Source: Neoarius graeffei
Lineage: Eukaryota > Chordata > Actinopteri > Siluriformes > Ariidae
Reading direction: 5' to 3'
Assembly (NCBI RefSeq): GCF_027579695.1
Contig: NC_083582.1
Span: 37,393,964-37,457,963, forward strand
Length of the DNA stretch: 64,000 bases
A program made the translations under genes and the position numbers. Below are positions 54,197-64,000 of the stretch, piece by piece (the stretch's first letter is position 1; the number at the start of each line of letters is the position of its first letter). The notes below the pieces were generated by a model. That model ran no database searches. It was not told the DNA's origin and saw only the letters and a list, made by a program, of their open reading frames with translations.

Positions 54197-54997
54197 AGTT
54201 GACATACATGTCAACCTATACGGAATGTCCGTATTTTATACGGATTTGATTCAATAAACGTAGTATACGGGCGTATAAATAAAGTTATATGGATTCTTTA
54301 AAAAAAACTTCAATATTTATTTAGAGCTATAATCAATTCCCACGATGATAAAAGAGCGCATAACATTTACTGAATAGAGTCTTATGAAATCACGCGTTAC
54401 CTTGTGGTAGCGAGACTTCGTTCCACTTTTGATCATGCGCACACCGCATTGCGAGAATCCCGCCATCCGTGAAGTCATAGACATATAAACATAGATGCCG
54501 CCTTCTGCGTAGAATCATACGTCATCCTCGCCGCCATATTGGATGTGGCAAAGTGGAGATTCTTCAACCATCTCTGGTATAGCGTCTAAACAGTAGCCGA
54601 GAATAAAGATGCCTCATTCATGTGCTGCGTTTAACTGTACCAACAGGTTTACCGTCCAAACGAGATCACATGGGATTACCTTTCACAGGTGAGACTGGAA
54701 AAATACTTTTCATTGTATTTGGTCATTATAACGTAATTTTACGAACAGATTTTCCTGACTAATACGCTGATAACACTTTGTGTTTTTGTCAAACATTGGA
54801 GCTTTGTATTCATTCTGAAGGTTTATTGTTATTAATATTGAATAAAAAGTAACTGGGATATATCATTGTTAATTATCATTCAAATTTTAGGTAAATTATT
54901 TTAATTTGCATCTTATACGGATTTTATAAGGGAAATACGGATTTTGGAGGTTGGTTATACAAGTTTGATTGACGAAAGGTTGACATGTATGAGTTGA
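54197..54997 (+). mobile_element. TIR element with THAP first exon, 6-bp TSD
   Basis: Element 54203-54991 (789 bp). The ends CATACATGTCAACCT and AGGTTGACATGTATG are exact complements. AGTTGA is duplicated (54197-54202, 54992-54997). Removing it restores the array consensus GAGAGGAGTTGATTTCAG. Inner sequence has repeated TATACGGATTTT-like words. The superfamily is unclear: a 6-bp duplication excludes Tc1/mariner (TA), Harbinger (3 bp) and Kolobok (TTAA). Confidence 0.82.
54609..54690 (+). pseudogene. THAP-type zinc-finger first exon
   Basis: ATG 54609 begins MPHSCAAFNCTNRFTVQTRS, then HGITFHR, followed immediately by a GTGAG splice donor (54689). M-P-x-x-C-x(4)-C and then GITFHR match the start of a THAP C2CH finger, whose remaining Cys/His would be in the next exon. 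No such exon is present in this element. Both expected N-terminal Cys are intact, unlike the THAP relic at 34618. Confidence 0.65.
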
Positions 54998-55092
54998 TTT
55001 CAGAAGCTGAGCACTCTTCCCGGGACAGACAGACAGACAGACATCACTACGACATAATCCCCCTTCGGGCCTTTCAGCCAGCGGGGGATAAA

Positions 55093-55190
55093 AACACACG
55101 TCATGGTCCAGGGTGGTGATGGGGGAAGGGACAGGGTTGAATGGCCCAACGGTTCTCCCAATACTCACCAGAGACGAGGTCTGGGAGAGC
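55093..55190. other. Short spacer upstream of the ADO promoter region
   Basis: No feature recognised. Confidence 0.4.
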
Positions 55191-55500
55191 GGAATTCTGG
55201 GTAATGTAGTCCAACAAAGATGACTTTACACTGTAGGCAGACTTAAATTAAACGCATTACCTTTTTACCTTTCACTTTAACGCAGCTTTAGGACAAAATG
55301 TAGTTTAGTGAACGGAAGCCTAAATATTTTCAAACGGCTGCTTTTTAACTCCAGGGTTTATTTGTAAATAAACTCCAAGTCCCAGTCTGCCTGACGTTTT
55401 GACGCATGCGCAGTTGAAGTGGACGTAGAAGAAGGAGTGATATGAAGAGAGATGGGGAACGAGCCGCTGTGCAGAGCTTAAACCGTAAATAAAACATATT
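55191..55500 (+). promoter_or_regulatory. Probable ADO promoter: ZNF143-like and NRF1-like sites
   Basis: 55191-55212 in complement reads GGACTACATTACCCAGAATT, close to the ACTACAATTCCCAGAATGC motif bound by ZNF143. A weaker related ACTCCAAGTCCCAGTCTGC lies at 55372-55390. GACGCATGCGCAG (55401-55413) fits the palindromic NRF1 motif. TGACGTTTTGACGC beside it is CRE-like. No TATA box is evident. The combination is typical of housekeeping, TATA-less vertebrate promoters and lies 290-510 bp upstream of the start codon. Sites are by motif reading only. Confidence 0.5.
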
Positions 55501-55628
55501 CACGCTTTATTTTATAATGGTGATTTTGTAACCTTCAGTGTTTGCTGTGAATGTCGGGGAATTGCAGGAAGTGAGGCGATATCTTGGATGCTAGTTTTGG
55601 CTAGCTAGCTGTTTTGGTTTGCTGAAAG

Positions 55629-55673
55629 AAAAGGAAGGAAGGAAAGAAAGAAAGAAAGAAAGAAAGAAAGAAG
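55629..55673. repeat. (GAAA)n tract in the ADO 5' leader
   Basis: About ten GAAA/GGAA units ending ~30 bp upstream of the ADO start codon, probably within the 5' UTR. Confidence 0.85.
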
Positions 55674-55703
55674 GGTGACCATCTGTTTTTAAAGTGGAAA
55701 AAA

Positions 55704-56456
55704 ATGCCTCGGGACAGCGGTAAGCCTTCACTCATCCAGAAAATCGCCACCCAGGCGCAGGTGACGTTTAAAAACTGCGACGACGGAAAGGATTTGTTGG
55801 CGAACCTGGCGGACCTGCGCGCGCTGCTGAGCGACATCCGGGCGGCGGACCTGAACATCGCGCCGCCCAAGAAGGAGAAGAAGGGCTCGGGCTCGGGGCG
55901 CCGCAGAGCTCCGGTCACCTACATGCACATCTGCGAGAGCCGCGCGTTCAGCATGGGCGTGTTCGCGCTGCGCACTGGAGTCTCCATCCCTCTGCATGAC
56001 CACCCGGGAATGAACGGCATGCTCAAGGTGCTCTACGGCAAGGTCCGAATCCGCTGCTTCGACAAGATAGACGGGCGTCCTGAGCCGGACCCTGAGTCCG
56101 GTGTGATGCCCGGAGCCGGAAGTGACGCGGTGCGGGAGGACGCGGTGTCCCTGGCGGCTCTGCGCTCCAGCGGGGAGTTCACCCAGCAGAGCGCACCGTG
56201 TGTTCTGAGCCCCTGCAGGGACAACCTGCACCAGATCGACGCTCTGGACGGACCCGCCGCCTTCCTGGACATCCTGGCACCGCCCTATGACCCGGATGAC
56301 GGCAGGGACTGCCATTATTACCAGGTGTTACGCACAGCCAACAAGAACGGGGACGATACCAAGGGTGAAGAAACCGTCTGGCTTTTAGAGATCCCCCAAC
56401 CTGAGGAGTTCTGGTGTGGGAGCGAGACTTACCCCGGTCCGAAAGTTACCCTGTAG
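55704..56456 (+). CDS. ado: 2-aminoethanethiol (cysteamine) dioxygenase, single exon
   Basis: 250-residue frame from ATG 55704 (MPRDSGKPSLIQKIATQAQV) with a good A-rich start context, versus ~270 in human ADO, also single-exon. It is a cupin thiol dioxygenase (PCO/ADO family) that adds O2 to cysteamine and to N-terminal cysteines of proteins, marking them for oxygen-dependent turnover. Three iron-binding His are visible: H98 and H100 in PLHDHPGMNGMLKVLYGK and H176 in RDNLHQIDAL. The Cys-Tyr cross-link pair of ADO is present (C203 and Y205 in GRDCHYYQVL), as is the family signature FLDILAPPYDPDDGRDCHYY. The C-terminus EFWCGSETYPGPKVTL also matches. No signal peptide or membrane segment, so cytosolic. 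The CDS is CpG-rich. Teleosts may have two ado copies, and which one this is I cannot tell. Confidence 0.95.
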   Translation: MPRDSGKPSLIQKIATQAQVTFKNCDDGKDLLANLADLRALLSDIRAADLNIAPPKKEKKGSGSGRRRAPVTYMHICESRAFSMGVFALRTGVSIPLHDHPGMNGMLKVLYGKVRIRCFDKIDGRPEPDPESGVMPGAGSDAVREDAVSLAALRSSGEFTQQSAPCVLSPCRDNLHQIDALDGPAAFLDILAPPYDPDDGRDCHYYQVLRTANKNGDDTKGEETVWLLEIPQPEEFWCGSETYPGPKVTL

Positions 56457-57345
56457 TGTCGGAACGCCTTATAGAACTGTCTGGGATGAGACACGATGGC
56501 TAATTTGCCAAAGTTACGCGGCGTATAGTAAATTAAAGGAGAACCGAAGGCAATTTTTTTAATGATCAAAATTCTATTTATCTCATGCACTTTTGATCGC
56601 TGTTTTGTCACTGTTATAGCAAGTTTAAAATATGCTACATAATATATGGGTTAGCACGGTCACCTCACAGCAAGAAGGTTCTGGGTTCGAGCTCCGTGGC
56701 CGGCGAGGGCCTTTCTGTGTGGAGTTTGCATGTTCTCCCCAGGTCTGCGTGGGTTTCCCGTGGGTGCTCCGTTTTTCCTCCACAGTCCAAAGACATGCAG
56801 TTAGGTTAACGTGGGGCGGCCTTGGGCTGAGGTGCCCTTGAGCAAGGTACCTGACCCCTGACTGCTCCCCGGGTGCTCTGGTGTGGCTGCCCACTGCTCT
56901 GGGTGTGTGTGCGTGTGTTCACTGCTTCAGACGGGTTAAATGCAGAGGATGAGTTTCGCTGTGCTTGAAGTGTGCATGTGACAAAGGTTTCGTCTTCTTT
57001 ATATCAGTCCATATGTCGAAGCAGGGCAGTGTAGTGGTTAGCACTGTCGCCTCACAGCAAGAAGGTTCCAGGTTCGAGCCCAGCGGCCGGCGAGGTGGAG
57101 TTTGCATGTTTGTTCTCCCCGTGTCTGCGTGGGTTTCATCCGCAAAGGCATGCAGGTTAGGCTAATTGGTGGCTCTAAATTGACTGTAGGTGTGAATGTG
57201 AGTATTGTCTCTGTGTGTCAGCCCTGCAATGACCTGGCGACTTGTCCAGGGTGTACCCCGCGTCTCGCCCATAGTCAGCTGGGATACGATCCAGCTTGTC
57301 TGCGACCCTGTAGAACAAGATAAGCAGCTACAGATAATAGATGGA
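56457..57345 (+). mobile_element. Two SINEs downstream of ADO, one chimeric
   Basis: 56646-about 56815 is a V-SINE 5' half (GGGTTAGCACGGTCACCTCA). At GGTTAACGTGGGGC it changes to a different SINE tail (GCCCTTGAGCAAGGTACCTG, GTTAAATGCAGAGGATGAGT) to about 56995. A second V-SINE with a shortened head and internal deletions spans about 57022-57345. Both may lie within the ADO 3' UTR, which is long in mammals. Confidence 0.8.
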
Positions 57346-58173
57346 TGTCGGAGCAATGGCCGTAAACGAGATTCGTTGAGACCTGTGCGAGACATCGTGG
57401 GACGGAAGTAAAACGTACAGCAGAAATCAAAGTGACCAACGTCGTCAAAAGACGCACGCGCCCTCTTTCGAATGCTGATCTAATCAAGCCGGAAGTTTTG
57501 TTTGTTTTGATAGCAATCAGGAAAGTTTGAAAAAAGTACGCAGTAATCATCATTTAAACTCGTTTTTGTGGAATATTTCGTTTGGTTTTCAAAACGGCGG
57601 CACTGACACCTGGCTGACACTTCACGCTTCGAAGTCTCGCACAAGATCGCGCGGATAAGCGACGCCTGCCGTGGACCAAACGAACTAAATTCAACACGGC
57701 TAAAAACCGAATAGGCCGATAAGTGTAATATTTAATTGCAATTAGTTGCCGATACGAGTCACGATATAAGGTTACTAAAACCGAAAACGTAATTGAATAA
57801 CACGTTAATTAAGAAATAAAGCAAGTTTAAAAATGACTTCAGTTCTGCTTTAAGACCTATGATTTGGATAGAAATAATGCAAATAATAATCAGTTATATT
57901 GGATCCCTAGTGCACAAAATGCACTTTCAGTTAAAAAAAAGTACCTTTTCTGTACCTTTCCTTCTCACTGATGTGGTACACACACTTTGTACCATTAGTA
58001 TGAAAGTTTTACCGAGACTGGTCCATGTTGTGTATGTGTCTTTAAAACCGTGCTCTCTTTTTTTTTTTATAGTCTGTGGTCCGTGTGAATCATTTTTAAA
58101 GGTGTAAGTGAAAAATACAAAACAGAATATATCCGCTTGAGCTTAACACCTGAGTGATAAAGAACAATACAGG
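57346..58173. other. ADO downstream region, possible 3' UTR
   Basis: No gene. An AATAAA hexamer at 57815-57820 followed by a GCAAG segment is a candidate polyadenylation signal for ADO, as is AATAAA at 60866. Neither can be chosen from sequence. Around 57940-57990, GTACCTTT words resemble the MITE family seen at 10274. Confidence 0.35.
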
Positions 58174-58302
58174 GGCGGGTTTCCCAAAAGCTTCTTAACA
58201 CAAAGAGCATCTTAACTAGGAGAGAGAGTGTTGCTTGTGCTACTCGCTCGACCATGTAATGATGCTCTTTGTGCCACGATACTTTTGGGGAAACTGTGCA
58301 GA
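58174..58302. mobile_element. Small hairpin MITE
   Basis: CGGGTTTCCCAAAAGCTTCT and AAAGAGCATC on the left pair with GATGCTCTTTGTG and ACTTTTGGGGAAACTG on the right as an imperfect ~125-bp hairpin. No TSD could be fixed. Confidence 0.55.
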
Positions 58303-58859
58303 TTAGTAGTACTTTTTTTTTTTTTTTTTTTTTTAAACAGTGTCTAGAGTTGGATGATGTGGCAAGTATATGTTTGATGAAACGTAGCAACACACGTACA
58401 TCCTGTCCTATCCAGGTATTCCGTGTTGCTCTGGATTGCTAACAAGTTGGAACAGACCCAACACAGTAAACAATATTTACAACACTAAACAATTTAATAA
58501 GGGACAGTATCATAATTATAAAACTGTAACGGCGCATCTTATCAATTTGGTTATAACTGTGACCGTGGACACTACCGGTTGTTGTTTACAGACTTGATAA
58601 TCAGTTTAAATCTCTCCTTTTTTCCTGAAATACACGCGCACACACACACACACGGTCATTGTTTTAAACTACAATGAGACCTTGTTGGTTAAAGACTGGC
58701 CAGAAAGGTTGGAGAGTTCACCAAATTTATCGTTGTTTGTGGAACAGAAACACTCATCTGGTGTTTCCAGAGTTCAATCGGAGCACACACCAACACGTTT
58801 AACCTTTTGGAATAGTATTTAAAAGGTCAGACATACAGTACTATGGATAACCACCAGCT

Positions 58860-58960
58860 TTACTCTCAGAAATCAAGATACTAAAGGGTACTGTGGTTCC
58901 ATCAAGGATACATCTTCGTACCTTTTATGTACAGTATCTTTTTCCTGGGAATGTGCTTGT
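58860..58960. mobile_element. MITE fragment related to the one at 10274
   Basis: ACTCTCAGAAATCAAGATAC and AAAGGGTACTGTGG on the left, TACCTTTTATGTACAG with CTGGGAATGTG on the right. Termini and GTACC words resemble the split MITE at 10274-13735. Confidence 0.4.
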
Positions 58961-59950
58961 GGTGTGTCTTTAATTAGCTTTTAGACTAAAAGTGGTCATT
59001 AATGTCAAAATTAATGTATTGTAAAATACGTTAAAGGTATAAAGATGGGCGAAAATTTAATTTCTGAGATTGTTCCAGAACAGACATGTATTTCAAAGCC
59101 TAGTATTTCTCAGTCTTGTTTCCCTACAATGCTCATTTTTATTTTGTGTTATTTTTCATATTTGAGTGTGTTAATACATAAGATGAATATTTGAGTCAGG
59201 TAACGATTAGATCAGGAAAAATCCTAAGCTCAGCAAACTAAAGGGACAAGATTAAGTGCGTTTCGAAGCGCGTTTAGCTCTGAAATATCTAGTACATTCC
59301 TGATAATATTCCAAAGATCTCAGTTAGACCTGTGATTTGGTAACGTGTCAGGTCAGTATTTCATATTAACATTTTCTTATGGGGGGGATCAGTGGCCTTT
59401 ATAAATGTAGTCTTGCCTTAAAAGCATATGCTTGTCTGCATGCACACTACATACATATGTAGCTTCTGTTATTTACTTATACTACAACTATTTATTTAAG
59501 TTTGCACAATCAGTTATGTGTATTCTCAGTTACGGTTTATATCCTGACTTTAAAACACAGTTAAATGTTTTTATGTTTATAAGACTCTGCATTTTTATCT
59601 GATCTCGAAATTCAGTGTTGTCAGTTCAGTGTTCAGTGCTGTCTCACGTGGAGGAAAAAAAACTAATGGATTATTCACAAACTGTAGCCTAATTATAATC
59701 AGAAAGGGGAAATCCTTGATTATGCCAGGATTTCATTGTGCTTAGTTCTAGCCTCACTTGCAGTGAGTGCAGTATGTAAATGAGATTTGCATTTGTCATG
59801 CCCGCTCTGGCATTTTGTGAACACTCGTTGCATAATTGTAACATTGCATGGAGCATTGCGTGTAAACTGACTTCTCCTGTTTATTTTTGACTTTGTCATT
59901 CTGAATCGTTTATGGGCTGTCATGGTGTCTCTGGTGTGATTAATGCTGAC
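58961..59950. other. Spacer between ADO and EGR2, left part
   Basis: AT-rich and single-copy-looking, without open frames of interest. Confidence 0.4.
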
Positions 59951-60012
<62 letters not shown>

Positions 60013-60233
60013 GATACAGAGTTTACTACAGATTGCCTCCTCAATATTTACGGCATGACTAATCAGCTATTTTTTTTTTTTAATGATTGATCCTGATTTT
60101 CTAATATCTCTGTTTTTAAATCATTTCTACAATCTACACTGAATGGAACGTCATGCCGAGGCCAAATAATATATATATTGTGTGTGTGTGAGAGAGAGAA
60201 TATATATATAATTTTTTTAAAATAGCTATATAT

Positions 60234-60307
<74 letters not shown>

Positions 60308-60535
60308 TAAATAGCTGATTAGTCATGGCGTAAATATTGAGGAGGCAGTCTGTAGTAAGCTCTATCATTGGGACTTAGTTCTTACAGCTGAGACTGACTG
60401 GCTTGTATATGATTGATCCTGATTTTCTAATATCTCTGTTTTTAAACCATTTCTCCAGTCTGCACTGAATAGAACGTCATGCTGAGGCCAATTAGCGATA
60501 CCTTTATAACCAGTAATCTGTGTTTACTGTGTGTA

Positions 60536-60618
<83 letters not shown>

Positions 60619-60620
60619 TC
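59951..60620. repeat. TA-rich microsatellite cluster with inverted and direct duplicates
   Basis: (TA)n tracts at 59953-60010, 60250-60300 and 60546-60597, flanked by TG or CA repeats. Between them, 60010-60073 recurs inverted at 60307-60367 (for example TGCCTCCTCAATATTTACG). The adjoining 83 bp 60083-60165 recurs in direct orientation at 60409-60491 (ATGATTGATCCTGATTTTCT through GAGGCCAA). Confidence 0.9.
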
Positions 60621-62322
60621 GGTTTGGAATTTATCTATTTGTTTGAGTTTATGATCTGGTTTTTTTCACATGAGAATTTTTTGTAAAATATAAAAATAAA
60701 TGCTATGATGACTTTGTGTATACATGTGTGTGTGTGTGCGCCCACGCGCATGTGAGTGAGAAAGGGGCAAAAAGGTTCCTGATACAGCACATACTGTACT
60801 GTACCTTCACCTTTTTAACACATTTATGCCCTGTTCACAGTTTGCACATCTGTTTCTGTGAACTGAATAAAACCTTTTATGTTCTTTGAAGCTTTCTTGA
60901 GTTAAGTTTTAGTGTGCTACTGTTCAGACCATCTTGGGGTGCAGTAATCTGATTTTGGGCTCTTTGGACAGTAATTGCATGTAATTGTCAGTCTGAAGAT
61001 TGCGCTGAATTTCCTCTGAGTGCTGGCTCCGGTCCATCTCAAGCACAAACAAGGACATTTTGTTAGAATGACAGGCTGAAAATGGTTTTTCATTATACTA
61101 TGGCTGTCCTACTTTAAAAGCCTGACTGATGTGCAGTCTACAGCGATGACTGTGTGATTTGCCTGGACAAGCTGAGCCTAAGCATCTTTACATTGCGTTA
61201 AGCTTCGATAATATTAATATCAATAATACTTTCTTAATATCCATATTATTACTGAAGTCTGTACATTTGTACTTTGTGTCAGCATATTCTTACTTACAGT
61301 ACTTCTATTTTTTACAAGATAACATATCAGTCACTTCTAAATAAGTTTTTATTCTCTCAGTGATGTATTTACCTCTGTTTCTCACCACACATCCTTATAT
61401 ATTTGGACGCCATCAACAATACAGCTTCCTGTTGTAAGCCAGGGACTGTCCCCACCTCTGCAGGTGTGATTTTTTTCAACCACAGCCAGGTCACAACAAT
61501 CCCTCTTTCCATTTCTCATGAGCAAATGAAATCCACAGACAGCTCTTTATAAAGTCATGTTTATTTACATAGAGGACATCACCTTTTTTCTCATTTAGTG
61601 AATCATATAGGACTGCCAAGCTTCATGCACAGCCAAAATTGATGGGACGGATAGCGGCCTAACTGGGATGTTTTCAAAGATTGAAAACATAAAGAATCCA
61701 ATTAATATTTTTTAAAAAAAAATCACTTCAGATTAAGGGAGATCAACATCTTCCTGAAGCTCCTGTGAAATCTCACTGATGGTGTTGCACTCTGTTCATC
61801 TGAAATCCTCGGAAGTGATTGAACACAAAGAAAGATAGCAGTGTAAATGTGAAGATAGTACAGTTATCATTTTAAAGCTTTAAGCAAATATTGGGGGGGG
61901 AAATCCATCAAAGGTGAAATGAATGAAAGGAGAAGCGAGCTCCCACATCTCGCCCATCCCTCCACTCATTAACACACACAATGTCGTTTTCAGAATAATT
62001 CAGGAAATATCAGCAGATATTAATGTTAATAACATGCTGTATTGATGCAATGTCAGGAAACTACTGAAAAGTCAATTGTGTGTGTGTTGGTATGTCTTAT
62101 ATATATACTGATGGAGACCAAATGTCCCACAAGGATGGGAATGTGTGTCACTTTTGACCTTGCGAAGACATTTTGCTCTTCCCCACAAATTAAGTGCTGC
62201 TTTTGTACTAAAATAAACTGCAGTTTTTAAATGATAGATAAACAAACAAACAAATAAATTAACTATAAGAGTGAAAAGGTATCCTGTGGGTTTCTGATGT
62301 TAATAAGGTTCTCAGGATAATA

Positions 62323-62366
<44 letters not shown>

Positions 62367-62500
62367 TTCTGAGACAGTGAGTCAGATCTGACTGGTGTGA
62401 AATTGGGAATTTCCTATTCAGGTGTACATCAAACTTTCCTACTGCTACAGTATCTCATATGAAATGTGAATATGAAAATGAATGTTAGCCTGCAACAAAC
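60621..62500. other. Spacer between ADO and EGR2, right part
   Basis: Contains AATAAA at 60866-60871 (plus-strand candidate signal) and (GT)n at 62324-62363. No gene found. Confidence 0.4.
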
Positions 62501-63251
62501 ATTTCAGACTCTGTGTTTTATTGAATTAATGATGACAGAAAGTTACTAACCTGCGTTAGTTATTTCATTCCAATTATATTTGACATTCACAAAACAATGA
62601 GCTCTATTATTTACATGTATTTATTTATTTTTTTTAGCCACCGTGGAATTAATAATTCCAAACAACACCAAACAAATGGTACAAAAATAGAGATTTTTTT
62701 TTTCAAAAAAAAAAACTTATTAAAGGATCCACTGTACACTGTTTAAATGCCTCCGCACGTATGGAGTTATGTACAATAAAAGAACAGACGAAGGCACAAT
62801 AAACAGAGAGAGAGAGAGAGAGAGAGAGATTCAGCTCATACATTAGATGAACAGTTCCGACTTATTGCAGAGTAAAAGCTCACACTCTCTCATATGGCCA
62901 ACACAGACACCTCACACTGTCAGTAGAACACAGACACTCCCACATGCTGTTTAAGGTTATTTCATTAAATTATTTCACCTAAATATACAAACAAAGTGCG
63001 TTTGGTCAGTCAACCTGGGACTGAGAGAGTCAGGGGAAACCCCACCGTGCCATTCCAGGACGCGCACTGTTAGTGTCCCTCATCCAAAGTGGTTTCAGAT
63101 CATTTCCAGGTGTTTTGCTTTGAACTGAACACCTGGATTGTTTACACCGGTCCATGTGCACGTGCAAAGTAAACACAGTTCGGTGCTGAGGATTTGGCTG
63201 CGCGTGCTCGGTTACCATCGCGACCAAGTCTCGGTTGCGCGCTGCGCATGC
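62501..63251 (-). other. egr2: Probable EGR2 3' UTR region
   Basis: Directly downstream of the EGR2 stop on the minus strand. TTTATT at 62517-62522 is a minus-strand AATAAA about 730 bp past the stop, a plausible polyadenylation signal. A (GA)n tract lies at 62803-62829. The UTR extent is inferred, not shown. Confidence 0.4.

Positions 63252-64000
<749 letters not shown>

Larger units (their letters stand above)
52661..55092. repeat. 178-bp tandem repeat array with insertions
   Basis: The anchor AACTCTGGTAAAAT recurs at about 52703, 52990, 53168, 53347, 53526 and 54087. Intact neighbours are spaced ~178 bp. Each unit also carries CCAAAAATTGTGAGAGGAGT and GATTTCAGAAG. Two units end with ATAATCCCCCTTCGGGCCTT and a GGGGGGATAAAA-like segment, resembling a terminal module. 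A V-SINE (53672-54042) and a THAP-exon element (54203-54991) interrupt the array. Short minus-strand frames repeat with the unit and are not genes. Confidence 0.85.

Noticed and set aside
55728-56315. 195-codon antisense frame over ADO
   Set aside because: It is the complement of a GC-rich coding region, which often leaves open antisense frames. No independent support.

Overview
The window is vertebrate, almost certainly teleost fish, genomic DNA. It has low gene density, AT-rich spacers and abundant microsatellites. It also carries many Tc1/mariner, hAT, Harbinger and Kolobok-type DNA transposons, LINE 3' ends, and more than a dozen copies of one tRNA-headed V-SINE/DANA-Mermaid-like SINE. 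The repeat mix suggests an ostariophysan, possibly a catfish, but the sequence alone does not prove the species.

Only two host protein genes can be supported, both at the right end. The first is a single-exon, GC-rich 2-aminoethanethiol dioxygenase gene (ADO, 55704-56456, +). The second is the 3' coding part of an EGR2/Krox20 gene (63252-64000, -, continuing beyond the window). They converge, as ADO and EGR2 do in mammals, so this is conserved vertebrate microsynteny. ADO encodes the N-terminal cysteine/cysteamine thiol dioxygenase linked to oxygen sensing. EGR2 is the zinc-finger regulator of hindbrain patterning and myelination. Roughly 55 kb upstream of ADO holds no convincing host gene and is mainly transposon-built intergenic DNA, so it lies downstream of EGR2, where distal enhancers are known in mammals.

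Layout: 0-6 kb has a hAT hairpin MITE, a hAT-like relic and a Tc1 element interrupted by a second Tc1/mariner element and a SINE. At 6-10 kb there are SINEs, microsatellites and copy 1 of an unclassified 1.2-kb TIR element. At 10-14 kb a palindromic MITE is split by a Tc1 element and by a hAT element that itself carries a SINE and a YqaJ-like coding relic. At 14-20 kb there are SINEs, a LINE tail and a 1.2-kb minisatellite of a 19-bp unit. At 20-25 kb lie a 3'-truncated Tc1 element with an open transposase frame and two nested hAT-like elements holding TTF-type and BED-type zinc-finger remnants. At 25-32 kb are the inverted second copy of the 1.2-kb element with two SINE insertions, a tandem SINE triplet, Harbinger-type DNA and microsatellites. 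At 32-37 kb are a RecQ-like helicase fragment and a Kolobok-type (TTAA) element with a THAP exon inserted in an older SINE. At 37-44 kb are mostly single-copy spacers, one with a possible regulatory island. At 44-52 kb are a split Tc1-like element, LINE remnants, an LTR with a proline-type primer binding site and a degenerate Rex1-like LINE. At 52-55 kb is a 178-bp tandem array carrying a THAP-exon element. At 55-64 kb are ADO, spacer with TA-rich microsatellites and a duplicated/inverted segment, and EGR2.

Nested insertions can be ordered because many retain exact target-site duplications (TSDs), and several empty sites can be inferred. No transposase in the window looks fully intact.
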